Origin: Segetibacter sp.
GTDB lineage: Bacteria; Bacteroidota; Bacteroidia; Chitinophagales; Chitinophagaceae
DNA: 39,837 bases
NCBI GenBank assembly: GCA_028288505.1
Contig: JAQBNN010000144.1
Coordinates: forward strand, 1-39,837
Direction: 5' to 3'
Shown piece after piece: positions 25,651 through 34,255 of this stretch. The translations under genes and the position numbers were made by a program. The first letter of the stretch is position 1; every line of letters begins with the position of its first letter. The notes beneath the pieces are model-generated. The model was not told the origin of the DNA, did not search any database, and saw nothing but the letters and a program-made list of their open reading frames with translations.

Positions 25651-26985
25651 ATGAAAGTTTTCTTCCGCAACATTCATTTGTATTTAAGTCTTGCAGCCGG
25701 TCTTGTTATTTTAATTTGTTGTTTTACAGGCGCTGTTCTTGTTTTCGAAAAAGACCTCCAGGAAGTCTTTAGCCACTATCGCTACTATGTAAAGCAACAA
25801 AGTATTCAGCTACCAATTGAACAACTAATAAGCAAGGTAAAACAACAATATCCTGCAGCTAAAATATCCTCTGTAAAAATTTATCCTAACGCCGAAAGAA
25901 GTGTTGAGTTAGGTGTTTCAATACCTCAAAAAGATAACAAAGGCCAAGGAGAAATAAGTAAGAATGGAGAACAAGCTGGCGAAAGAAAAGACAAAGCATC
26001 AAATGGTCAATTGGCTCCTGAAAGCAGAGACGCCTCAAATAAAATTTCAGATACAAGCAAAGGCCTGCAAGGCAACCAAGCAAAGCAACAACCACCAGCA
26101 GGTGCAGGTGGCAGAGCAACACATACAGCTTATGTAAACCCTTACAGTGGGCAAGTAATAGAATTATATAGTTACCGGGAAACATTTTTCTTTACCATGT
26201 TTTCCCTGCATCGCTGGTTGTTAGGAGGTGATGATAGTATTGGTAAAACAATCACTGGTGTGTCTACTTTTATTTTCCTGTTTATCTTAATTACTGGCAT
26301 TATTTTATGGTGGCCAAAAAACAAAGCAATCTTACAGCAACGATTAAAGATTAAAACCAATGCAAGCTGGAAAAGATTGAACCATGACTTGCACATAGTA
26401 CTCGGCTTTTACTCTGCTATCTTTTTATTTATTTTTTCCTTCACTGCATTATCCTGGTCATTCAAATGGTTTAATGAAGGTATTTATGCGGCAACCGGTA
26501 CTTCAGCAAAACAAACTGAGCCACCGCACTCTTTAATGCAAGCAGGTAAAAAAAGAATAAGCTTCGACTCCGCTTTCGTTGCCATTAACAAAGCTGTCCC
26601 GGATGTTCAATACTTTAGCTTGAGAGCACCAAGCGACTCTATCGGCATTTATACTGCAACAGTACTTCCAACAGGTGCAGCCGAATCTGCGGCAGACAAC
26701 TATTACATCGACCAGTATTCGGGCCAAGTGGTAGGCAATTTAAAATACAAGGACAAGAATTTAGGGCAGCGAGTTAGGTCAAACATTAAGCCAATACATA
26801 CCGGTTCTATTTATGGCTGGCCCTCAAAAATTATAGCTTTTATTGTCTGCTTATGTGGTGTAATATTTCCAATTACAGGAACGATTATGTGGCTGAATAG
26901 GTTGAAGAAAAATAAAAGAAAACAAGTAGCTACAACCAATGGTAAGACTGTAGTTTTAAAAGAGGATGAAGATGAGGAAGACTAA
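25651..26985 (+). CDS. PepSY-associated transmembrane protein (putative iron-siderophore reductase)
   Basis: A 444-residue inner membrane protein of the PepSY-TM family. Helices lie at about 10-32, 203-222, 247-270 and 388-422, with periplasmic domains between. Conserved His residues occur in FSLHRWLL (H187) and LNHDLHIVLGFY (H245, H248), candidate heme or metal ligands. The first periplasmic domain holds a PepSY half-repeat (LPIEQLISKVKQQYPAAKISSVKIYP) and then a hydrophilic Gln/Lys/Ser/Gly-rich insertion at about 93-156 before YVNPYSGQVI. Family members beside siderophore receptors are thought to reduce or release iron; this is inference from context. The C-terminus is a Lys-rich then acidic cytoplasmic tail. 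Inward-facing dispersed elements bracket the gene. Confidence 0.88.
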   Translation: MKVFFRNIHLYLSLAAGLVILICCFTGAVLVFEKDLQEVFSHYRYYVKQQSIQLPIEQLISKVKQQYPAAKISSVKIYPNAERSVELGVSIPQKDNKGQGEISKNGEQAGERKDKASNGQLAPESRDASNKISDTSKGLQGNQAKQQPPAGAGGRATHTAYVNPYSGQVIELYSYRETFFFTMFSLHRWLLGGDDSIGKTITGVSTFIFLFILITGIILWWPKNKAILQQRLKIKTNASWKRLNHDLHIVLGFYSAIFLFIFSFTALSWSFKWFNEGIYAATGTSAKQTEPPHSLMQAGKKRISFDSAFVAINKAVPDVQYFSLRAPSDSIGIYTATVLPTGAAESAADNYYIDQYSGQVVGNLKYKDKNLGQRVRSNIKPIHTGSIYGWPSKIIAFIVCLCGVIFPITGTIMWLNRLKKNKRKQVATTNGKTVVLKEDEDEED

Positions 26986-27003
26986 CCAATGACAAACCTG
27001 CTA

Positions 27004-27048
27004 GTACAGTTAGCTTTTAAAAAGAAGATGATTAAAAGCTGACTGTAC
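27004..27048. terminator. Long hairpin after the PepSY gene, overlapping a dispersed element
   Basis: 17-bp stem GTACAGTTAGCTTTTAA/TTAAAAGCTGACTGTAC (27004-27020 and 27032-27048; one G-T pair) with an 11-base loop. The last four bases are also the first four of element copy 13. No U-tract follows in either direction, so terminator function is uncertain. Confidence 0.55.
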
Positions 27049-27093
27049 AAGTGAGTGACACTACGATGATGCTATGAATAGAGGATGCTGGTA
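27045..27093 (-). repeat. Dispersed 51-bp element, copy 13 (type B, one mismatch)
   Basis: Type B end at 27045-27063 (reverse strand; CTA for CAA at the inner side), then CGATGATGCTATGAATAG and a far end TACCAG on the minus strand after a T-run. Its conserved end is shared with the 17-bp hairpin at 27004-27048. Confidence 0.85.
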
Positions 27094-27120
27094 AAAAAGT
27101 TTTCCTACAAGCGCTCACCA

Positions 27121-28749
27121 TTAATAAACTTTCTTACCACCAATAAAAGTCAACACAACCTTAGCGGCTAAGATTTCCTTTTCATCAACCTTCAATAGAT
27201 CCTTATCCAGGATAATGAAATCAGCTTTCTTACCTACTTCTATACTCCCAACTTCCTCTTCTAAAAAGCAGGCTTTGGCTGCCCAGATTGTCATTCCTTT
27301 TATAGCTTCTTCCCTTGCTAAAGCATTCTCCATTTGAAAACCTTTTGGGGGAAATCCTTTGTCATTTTTACGAACAACAGCCGCCAAAAAAGTTTTAAAC
27401 GGGCTGATATCTTCAACAGGAAAATCTGTTCCTAATGGTATCCAACCATTTTGATTTAGCAGTTGTTTGAAGGCATAAGCTCCTTTTACTCTTTCGCTAC
27501 CTAGCCGCTCTTCAGCCCAATACATATCGCTTGTAGCATGCGTAGGCTGTACAGAGGGAACAATGCTTGATTGACCAAACAAACCAAAATCATTTGTATT
27601 TATTACTTGCGCATGTTCTATTCTCCAACGTTTATCATTTTTACCATTTAGTGCCCTGTTATAAATATTAAGCATCTCACGGTTTGCACTATCGCCAATG
27701 GCGTGGGTGCACATTTGAAAATTAGTTTTAGCAAGTGCATGGGCAAGGCTATCAAAATACCTCTTATCCTTTAGGAGAAAGCCATACCACCCTTGCTTGT
27801 CGGCATAAGGTTCAAGCAAGCAAGCCCCACGGCTGCCAAGCGCTCCATCCGCGTATACCTTAATTCCTTTAACGTACATCTTATCGGTTTTGTGCGGCTC
27901 TTTATTAAGGTAGCGTTTGTAATTAGCAGTATCATCACTCAACATGATGTACATGCGCATATCTATTTTACCTTCTTTTTGAAGACCGTCAATGGTCTCA
28001 ACATCGTTATACATTAAACCGCAATCAGCAACAGTTGTGAGGCCAACAGCAAAGCAATTCTTTTGGGCCTGGCTTAACCATTTTACATAATCATCAATGG
28101 TACTTGCTGGCATTTTTGTTGAGACAAGATCAACAGCGTTATCAATTAAAACGCCGGTTAGTTTGCCATCTTTCGTTTCTATTTCTCCACCGGTAAGCGT
28201 TTGGCCCGGCTGTATACCTGCTTCATCAATTGCTTTTTGGTTTACAATGGCCGCGTGGCCATCAACACGTGTGAGAATAACTGGGTTATTGGGAAATAGC
28301 TCCGTCAACTTTTCGTTTGTCGGATAAGACTTGCCTGGCCATTTATTTTGATCCCACCCTCGTCCTTTTATCCATCTTTCATTTGGATGTTCTGCAGCGA
28401 ATTTCTTTACACGTTCAACTACTTCATCGAAGCTCGTCGTGCCAAAAAGATCAACCATAAAAAGTGATTGACCATAACCAAGAAAGTGAGCATGCGCATC
28501 GATAAAGCCTGGGTATATTGCCCGGCCTTTTGCATCGATTGTTTCTTTTGCCTTATAGTTTGCAAGTATTTCATCGCTTGTTCCAACTGCTACTATTTTA
28601 CCGCCGGTTATAGCGAAAGCTTCTGATGTAGCGAATGAATTATCAACGGTATAAACAACACCGTTGTGAACAATCATATCTACCTCGCTGGAACTACTGC
28701 AGGAAGTAAATAATAATACTGACGAAAGCAAAAGGAATAAAAGGCGCAT
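27121..28749 (-). CDS. Amidohydrolase (YtcJ-like, amidohydrolase_3) lipoprotein
   Basis: A 542-residue metal-dependent hydrolase exported as a lipoprotein (lipobox LFTSC, Cys17). The metal motifs of the amidohydrolase superfamily are present: FIDAHAHFLGYG (H86, H88), KVYADGALGSRGA with the acidic loop, THAIGD, RIEHAQV, and LGTDFPVEDISPF near the end. The C-terminal beta-domain has VGKKADFIILDKD. The substrate is unknown; YtcJ-like proteins act on amides or N-formyl compounds. I chose the ATG at 28749, which places the signal peptide correctly. The frame stays open further upstream to a TTG at 28869, but that lies inside a dispersed repeat element and would bury the signal. The protein is convergent with the PepSY gene. 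Confidence 0.92.
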   Translation of the reverse strand: MRLLFLLLSSVLLFTSCSSSSEVDMIVHNGVVYTVDNSFATSEAFAITGGKIVAVGTSDEILANYKAKETIDAKGRAIYPGFIDAHAHFLGYGQSLFMVDLFGTTSFDEVVERVKKFAAEHPNERWIKGRGWDQNKWPGKSYPTNEKLTELFPNNPVILTRVDGHAAIVNQKAIDEAGIQPGQTLTGGEIETKDGKLTGVLIDNAVDLVSTKMPASTIDDYVKWLSQAQKNCFAVGLTTVADCGLMYNDVETIDGLQKEGKIDMRMYIMLSDDTANYKRYLNKEPHKTDKMYVKGIKVYADGALGSRGACLLEPYADKQGWYGFLLKDKRYFDSLAHALAKTNFQMCTHAIGDSANREMLNIYNRALNGKNDKRWRIEHAQVINTNDFGLFGQSSIVPSVQPTHATSDMYWAEERLGSERVKGAYAFKQLLNQNGWIPLGTDFPVEDISPFKTFLAAVVRKNDKGFPPKGFQMENALAREEAIKGMTIWAAKACFLEEEVGSIEVGKKADFIILDKDLLKVDEKEILAAKVVLTFIGGKKVY

Positions 28750-28863
28750 AGTTATAAGTTGAAAAACAAATGTAGCAATAGCGAAACTATTTACTACATG
28801 TATATAACTTATACTTTTTTGTTGCTTAATCTTAATTATACAAAAGTTGAATAAAGGTTTGCA

Positions 28864-28914
28864 GTACAAGAGTGCGACGCAAGAATGCTTAATAGTACCG
28901 ATTGGCCCGGTACC
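28864..28914 (-). repeat. Dispersed 51-bp element, copy 14 (type A)
   Basis: Exact type A end at 28864-28882 (reverse strand), with GCATTC, and far end GGTACCGG on the minus strand after TTTTT. It is the best-preserved copy with GTAC at both ends, and starts nine bases past the thrC stop. Confidence 0.88.
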
Positions 28915-28922
28915 AAAAACTA

Positions 28923-30236
28923 CTATGCAGTAACAGGGCTTTTAGACAGCAGGTAGTCTTTTAAAAATTCGTAATTCGCTTCCATCTTTATGCTCACCTT
29001 ACTTTGCTTCATTACACCTTTTATAGCTTCAGGGATTTCTATTTGCTGGCCTATAACCGGTTCAACAACATCATAAAATTTTATGGGATGGGCTGTCTCG
29101 AGCAAAATGCCTTTTTCGGTAGGATTTTGTAGGAGGTAATTGTTTAAAGCGGCATAAGCAACAGCGCCGTGGGGATCTAATAGGTATTGATCGTTGAGGT
29201 AAACATTTAGCAAAGCTGCCTTTGTTTCCTCATCAGTAATGCTCACACTTGTTATAGCATTTTTTACTTGTGGGAACTCGTGTTTAAAGATTTCAAGCAC
29301 ACGAATAAAATTACTTGGATGGCCAACATCCATTGCGTTTGATAATGTAGCAACGGCGGGCTTGCTAACATATTCACCTGTTTGCATAAAGTTAGGAACT
29401 ACATCATTGGCGTTGCAGGCAGCAATAAAATGTTTAACAGGCAAGCCTGAAACGTTGGCTAGTATACCTGCACAAATATTTCCGAAGTTGCCACTTGGCA
29501 CAGAGATAACTGGCGCGTTCAACTTATCATTCCATTGCTGTAAAGCATAGAAATAATAGAACTGTTGTGGCAGCCATCTTGCGACGTTTATTGAGTTAGC
29601 AGAAGTAAGAAAAACCTGTTCGTTCAAGTTATGATCTGCAAATGCGTTTTTCACCATTTGCTGGCAGTCATCGAAATTTCCGTCAACTTCTATCGCAGTT
29701 ATATTTTTACCTAGTGTGGTTAGTTGTAATTCCTGCACGCTACTTACTTTTCCTGAGGGATAAAGTATAACAACGTTTACTCCTTCTACGTCGTAAAAGC
29801 CATTCGCAACAGCACCACCGGTATCTCCTGAAGTAGCTACTAAAACAGTAATTGGCTTGTTATTATTTCTTACAAAATAACCAAGGCACCTGCTCATAAA
29901 TCTTGCACCAACATCTTTAAAGGCAAGTGTAGGTCCATGAAATAGTTCCAGGGCAGAGATCTTTTCATCAAGCTTTACTAAAGGAAATTCAAACGAGACA
30001 GTTTCAGAGGCAATCCTTTCCAAAACGTCGGCAGGAATTGATTTTCCTACAAACGGAGCAATAACTTTTACCGCAATTTCTTCTTTAGAAAAACTGTTTA
30101 AATTATCTATAAACTCTTTTTCCAAAGCAGGGATCTCTTCAGGAAAATACAATCCTTTATCTGGGGCTTGCCCTTTAATTGTTGCTTCGCGAAAATCTAC
30201 TTTTTGTGATTGCTTGCTGGTGCTGTAGTAAAGCAT
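28923..30236 (-). CDS. thrC: Threonine synthase
   Basis: ThrC is the PLP enzyme that makes threonine from O-phosphohomoserine. The 437-residue protein starts YYSTSKQSQKVDFREATIKG, typical of the family. The PLP lysine is K107 in FHGPTLAFKDVGARF. The phosphate-binding loop ATSGDTGGAVANGF and PSGNFGN follow, with HPIKFYDVVEPVIG near the C-terminus. It is the last gene of thrA-thrB-thrC on the minus strand; its ATG lies nine bases after the thrB stop, so the two are co-transcribed. Confidence 0.96.
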   Translation of the reverse strand: MLYYSTSKQSQKVDFREATIKGQAPDKGLYFPEEIPALEKEFIDNLNSFSKEEIAVKVIAPFVGKSIPADVLERIASETVSFEFPLVKLDEKISALELFHGPTLAFKDVGARFMSRCLGYFVRNNNKPITVLVATSGDTGGAVANGFYDVEGVNVVILYPSGKVSSVQELQLTTLGKNITAIEVDGNFDDCQQMVKNAFADHNLNEQVFLTSANSINVARWLPQQFYYFYALQQWNDKLNAPVISVPSGNFGNICAGILANVSGLPVKHFIAACNANDVVPNFMQTGEYVSKPAVATLSNAMDVGHPSNFIRVLEIFKHEFPQVKNAITSVSITDEETKAALLNVYLNDQYLLDPHGAVAYAALNNYLLQNPTEKGILLETAHPIKFYDVVEPVIGQQIEIPEAIKGVMKQSKVSIKMEANYEFLKDYLLSKSPVTA

Positions 30237-30245
30237 AAAAATATT

Positions 30246-31244
30246 TTAAGAAGCTATTGCATTTATGTTGGAGATGGAAGCAGTGGTATAATTCACCACC
30301 TTTACGCCTTCCTTATTTATGGTAGTAACATAAGTATTGTAATCTATTCCAATGCTGTTGTAGAACGTCATCATTTCCTTTTCAACTGCTTTAGCAATTT
30401 GTAAATTGGTACTAAGCATAAAGATGGAAGGACCTGAACCGGAGATACCTCCACCCAATGCACCTGCAGCTATGCATTTCAATTTCACTTCTGCAAAACC
30501 TGGGATTAATATACTTCTTACCGGTTCAATTATTACATCTTCGAGTGAACGGCCAATAAGATCATAATCATTTTTAAGAAGGCCTGCAACAAGACCTGCA
30601 ATGTTGCCCCATTGCTTGATTGCGTCTTTTAACTGCACTTCTTTTCTTAAGATCTGCCGTGCATCAGAAGTTCTCACTTCTATTTGTGGATGAACCACTG
30701 TAACATAAAGATCAGGAGCTGGGATTGTAATGATGTCCAGCGGAAATATTGAGCGTATGAGAGTAACGCCGCCGTAAATACAAGGAGCAATATTATCTGC
30801 ATGCTTCACTCCTGTTGCTACCTTCTCACCAAACATAGCAAAGCGCACGAGATCTTCTTTGCCAAAAGTATTATTGAGTAAATGATTGGCAGCAACAACA
30901 GCGCCTGCAGCACTTGCAGCACTCGATCCAATACCACTTCCCGGCTTAATATTCTTTTCAATTGTTACTTCAAAACCAAAGTTTGCATCCAGCTCATTCA
31001 ACATTTCAATAAGCGGAGCTCCGGCTGTATTTTGAGCCGGATCGGTTGGTAACTTATAACCATCTTTGCTGTGTATTATTACCTTCTTTTCATCCAACAA
31101 TTTTACATGCATTACATCTGAAGGCTCATTAAGGCAAAGCCCTAAAACATCGAAGCCGCATACAAGGTTAGCAACTGTTCCCGGCGCATGCACCGTTACT
31201 TCTTTTTGTTGTGATGCAGTTGCTCTACTTTCTTCTAATTGCAT
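30246..31244 (-). CDS. thrB: Homoserine kinase
   Basis: ThrB phosphorylates homoserine with ATP. This GHMP kinase has 332 residues. It shows the N-terminal VHAPGTVANLVCGFDVLG motif, the phosphate-binding loop PGSGIGSSAASAAGAVVA, and motif 3 GALGGGISGSGPSIF. The length is usual. The gap to thrA upstream is 214 bp and holds two dispersed elements (31303-31348 and 31381-31431), so thrB may have its own transcription start or be coupled only loosely to thrA. It is closely linked to thrC downstream. Confidence 0.96.
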   Translation of the reverse strand: MQLEESRATASQQKEVTVHAPGTVANLVCGFDVLGLCLNEPSDVMHVKLLDEKKVIIHSKDGYKLPTDPAQNTAGAPLIEMLNELDANFGFEVTIEKNIKPGSGIGSSAASAAGAVVAANHLLNNTFGKEDLVRFAMFGEKVATGVKHADNIAPCIYGGVTLIRSIFPLDIITIPAPDLYVTVVHPQIEVRTSDARQILRKEVQLKDAIKQWGNIAGLVAGLLKNDYDLIGRSLEDVIIEPVRSILIPGFAEVKLKCIAAGALGGGISGSGPSIFMLSTNLQIAKAVEKEMMTFYNSIGIDYNTYVTTINKEGVKVVNYTTASISNINAIAS

Positions 31245-31302
31245 GTATAATCTTTTACTTCATAAGGTTCTAAAATGCTCAATAGTATTGTTGCCGATGA
31301 AC

Positions 31303-31348
31303 GTACTGCGACGCAACGATGTTTAATCACGGCTCTATCGCTCGTTCC
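31303..31348 (-). repeat. Dispersed 51-bp element, copy 15 (type A with 5-bp deletion)
   Basis: Conserved end reads GTAC-TGCGACGCAA on the plus strand (31303-31316), lacking AAGAG. The rest, CGATG and a far end GGAACGAG (minus strand), is kept. Total 46 bp, five less than usual, as the deletion predicts. Confidence 0.75.
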
Positions 31349-31380
31349 AAAATTGCTTCTACTTCTATTATTAATTTCAA

Positions 31381-31431
31381 TACCAGCATTTGTATTTTAT
31401 AGCATCATCGTTGCGTCGCAATCACTTTATC
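31381..31431 (+). repeat. Dispersed 51-bp element, copy 16 (type C)
   Basis: Left end TACCAGCATTTGTATT, then a 32-base stretch (31400-31431) identical to copy 17. The right end reads TTGCGTCGCAATCACTTTAT, a third subtype. It is divergent from copy 15, the only double site where the conserved ends point apart. Confidence 0.85.
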
Positions 31432-31458
31432 AGTATATCTCTTGTGATCCGTTGCTTG

Positions 31459-33900
31459 CTATCTACCAGCTCTTATAATATCCGCAAACACGCCAGAGGC
31501 AGTAACTTCAGCACCAGCACCGGCACCCTTTACTACCAACGGCTGTTCTGAATAACGGTTGGTATAAAATAACACCACGTTGTCCTTGCCATACAAATGG
31601 TACAAGTCGTTCTGAGGTGCGATATGCTGCAAGCCAACAGAGGCTTTACCATTCTCATACTTCGCCACAAACTTCAATTTATTACCCGCCTCTTTTGCCT
31701 TTAAGAATATGGCTTTAAAATGCTCTTCATGATTAGCCATCTCTTTATAAAAATCATCTACACTTCCCTGCATGCAAGCCTCGGGCATAAAAGAGTTGTT
31801 GGTAATATGTTCCATCTCTAACCGCTCGCCTGTTTCGCGTGCCAATATCATAATCTTACGCATCACATCAGTACCGCTAAGATCCAGGCGAGGATCTGGT
31901 TCGGTGTAGCCTTCGTCTTGTGCATCCTTAACTACTTCAGCAAAAGTTTTTGTTGCATCATAATTATTGAACACGAAGTTAAGCGTACCGCTAAGCACTG
32001 CTTCAATCCTGGTTACCTGGTCGCCGCTTCTTAAGAGATCGTTGAGCGATCCTATAACAGGCAAGCCTGCTCCAACGTTTGTTTCAAAAAGAAACTGAGC
32101 ATTAAACTCTCTTGCAAGATCCTTTAGTTTTTTATAATAATCGAAAGGAGATGAACAAGCGATCTTATTACAAGCAACAACGGAAATACTTTTTTCAAGG
32201 AGCCTATCATAGCAATGTGCGATGTCGTGACTAGCGGTTACATCTGCAAACACAGCATTGCGGAAGTTCTTTGATTGTACAGTTTCAACAAACTTATTAA
32301 TATCCATTTCTTCCCCTTGTTGCAACTGGTCTTTCCAGGTTTGCAAATCGATTCCTTCATCTTTAAACAACATATTCTTGCTGTTAGCAATGCCCACTAC
32401 TTTTACCTTCAAGTGTAGGTGTTGCTCAAGGTACTTTTCCTGTTGTAAAAACTGGGAAAGTAATTTACTACCTACATTGCCCACACCAACAATAAACAAG
32501 TGAAGTTGCTTGTAAGTAGTTTCAAAGAACTCTTCATGTAAAATGTTGATGGCTTTCTTTACATCTTTCTTTAGGATAACCGCAGATATATTTCTTTCAG
32601 AAGATCCTTGTGCAATTGCTCTCACGTTTACACCATTTCTTCCAAGGGCACCAAACATTTTACCGCTAATGCCCGGGTGGTTTTTCATATTGTCACCAAC
32701 CAAAGCAATAATAGAAAGTTCTGTTTCTACAACAATCGGCTCTACTTTGCCCGTTTCTATTTCAAAAGAAAAAGCTTTATCAAGTGCTTGCTTTGCAAGC
32801 TCAGCATTACGCTGTTCTATACCAACACATATTGAATGTTCTGACGAACCTTGTGTAATGAGAATAACATTGATTTTTTCATTAGCCAGCGCTTCGAATA
32901 ATCTTTTCGAAAAGCCCGGTATACCAATCATGCCACTGCCTTCAAGGCTTAGTAAAATAATATCGTTTATACTGGAAATTCCCCTGATGTTATTTCCATT
33001 CTTTGTGGTTGTACTTTGTATGAGCGTTCCATAATCTTCCTGGGCAAATGTGTTCTTTATCCAAACCCTGATCTCTTTCTTCATGACAGGCTGAATGGTT
33101 GGCGGATAGATAACTTTCGCACCAAAATGAGAAAGCTCCATTGCTTCCTGATAAGATATTTCAGGAATTATTTTAGCGGTCGATACAAGCCTTGGATCAG
33201 CAGTCATCATTCCTGAAACGTCCGTCCAAATCTCTACATCAGAAGCATCAACAGCAGCGGCAATAATGGCTGCAGTATAATCAGAACCGCCCCTGCCTAA
33301 AGTGGTTGTCTTGCCTTTACTATCCGAGGCAATAAAGCCCGGTACCAAAGTCACTTGTTTATCATTGGTATCAAAATAAGCAATAATCGTCTTGTTGGTT
33401 TCAGTAAAATCAACAGCAGCATAAGTGAAGCAGCTATCCGTTTTAATCAACTCTCTCGAATCTTTCCAGGTCGAATCAATTTCCTCTGCCAACAAGCCTG
33501 CAGCTACAATTTGCGACGATAATAATTCGCCATAACTAACAATGCGGTCTTTAGTAGCAGGCGATAACTCTTTTAATAAAAAGATCCCGTTACAAATATC
33601 TTCCAGCTCGTTGCATTGCGTTTTTACCAAGCTTAAAACCCTACTTTGTTGGGTGACCGGAATAAGCGCTTGCACTGTTTCAAGATGCCTTGTTTCGGCT
33701 TCTTTTAGCTTGATTCTATACCCTTCGTTTCCTGTTGAAGCCAGTCGACCTGCCTCTAGTAAAATGTCTGTCATCCCTCCTAGCGCAGAAACTACAATAA
33801 CTAATTTTGACCGCTTACTTCGCTCACTAATAATTCCTATAACCTTCTTTATATTTTGCGCGTTTGCAACTGAACTTCCACCGAATTTTAATACTTGCAT
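31459..33900 (-). CDS. thrA: Bifunctional aspartokinase / homoserine dehydrogenase I
   Basis: ThrA catalyses the first and third steps from aspartate to threonine. The 813-residue fusion has the aspartokinase domain (1 to about 290: KFGGSSVANAQNI, TTLGRGGSDYTA, EIWTDVSGMMTADPR) and two ACT domains (about 312-390 and 395-460: FSKRLFEALANEKINVILITQGSSEH, MFGALGRNGVNVRAIAQGSSERNI), which sense threonine. The NAD-binding VGVGNVGSKL (471-480) opens the homoserine dehydrogenase domain, with AVLSGTLNFVFNNY and DVMRKIMILARETG. It leads the thr genes. It is flanked on both sides by direct copies of the type C element (31381-31431 and 34256-34305). No leader peptide rich in Thr or Ile codons was seen upstream. 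Confidence 0.96.
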   Translation of the reverse strand: MQVLKFGGSSVANAQNIKKVIGIISERSKRSKLVIVVSALGGMTDILLEAGRLASTGNEGYRIKLKEAETRHLETVQALIPVTQQSRVLSLVKTQCNELEDICNGIFLLKELSPATKDRIVSYGELLSSQIVAAGLLAEEIDSTWKDSRELIKTDSCFTYAAVDFTETNKTIIAYFDTNDKQVTLVPGFIASDSKGKTTTLGRGGSDYTAAIIAAAVDASDVEIWTDVSGMMTADPRLVSTAKIIPEISYQEAMELSHFGAKVIYPPTIQPVMKKEIRVWIKNTFAQEDYGTLIQSTTTKNGNNIRGISSINDIILLSLEGSGMIGIPGFSKRLFEALANEKINVILITQGSSEHSICVGIEQRNAELAKQALDKAFSFEIETGKVEPIVVETELSIIALVGDNMKNHPGISGKMFGALGRNGVNVRAIAQGSSERNISAVILKKDVKKAINILHEEFFETTYKQLHLFIVGVGNVGSKLLSQFLQQEKYLEQHLHLKVKVVGIANSKNMLFKDEGIDLQTWKDQLQQGEEMDINKFVETVQSKNFRNAVFADVTASHDIAHCYDRLLEKSISVVACNKIACSSPFDYYKKLKDLAREFNAQFLFETNVGAGLPVIGSLNDLLRSGDQVTRIEAVLSGTLNFVFNNYDATKTFAEVVKDAQDEGYTEPDPRLDLSGTDVMRKIMILARETGERLEMEHITNNSFMPEACMQGSVDDFYKEMANHEEHFKAIFLKAKEAGNKLKFVAKYENGKASVGLQHIAPQNDLYHLYGKDNVVLFYTNRYSEQPLVVKGAGAGAEVTASGVFADIIRAGR

Positions 33901-34002
33901 GAACCTGATTTTATAACTGATAATGTTGTTAAAGACAGAAATACTTTATTTCTAACTGCAGCTTAAGCCCCTGTGGTAATATGGTAAATGTACAACCCTT
34001 AA

Positions 34003-34200
34003 AGGGTCGTAATAATTGTAGAAGTTGCAATAACTGTAAAGGGGAAAGCAATAACATTAGTAGTTATTGGCACATGGGGAGTAATATGGTTGTATTTCTT
34101 CTTCACCTTTTTGGGGCATGAAGATAAAGGGCTATTGAATAAGAAACAAAAGAAGTTTTTATTACTTAGACAAAAACGACCGAAGAAGTTCTTCTACTGA
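34003..34200 (+). pseudogene. Possible remnant of a small membrane-protein gene
   Basis: This 65-codon frame ends in TGA at 34198-34200 and translates to a convincing helix-plus-basic-tail pattern (GTWGVIWLYFFFTFLGHED, then KKQKKFLLLRQKRPKKFFY). A TAA directly precedes it and there is no usual start codon before a TTG at 34090. Either the start has been lost, or the frame is coincidental. Low confidence. Confidence 0.25.
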
Positions 34201-34255
34201 ATAATAACTAACAATTGTTAGTATTCTTTAAGAAGCTTTAAAAGTACGATTCGAA

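Noticed and set aside
28750-28869. Upstream extension of the amidohydrolase to 28869
   Set aside because: The start would be a TTG inside a dispersed element, and 40 extra residues would precede an otherwise perfect lipoprotein signal at 28749.
28895-28913. GTACCG/CGGTAC stem as the thrC terminator
   Set aside because: Only six base pairs, no U-tract, and it is part of element copy 14.
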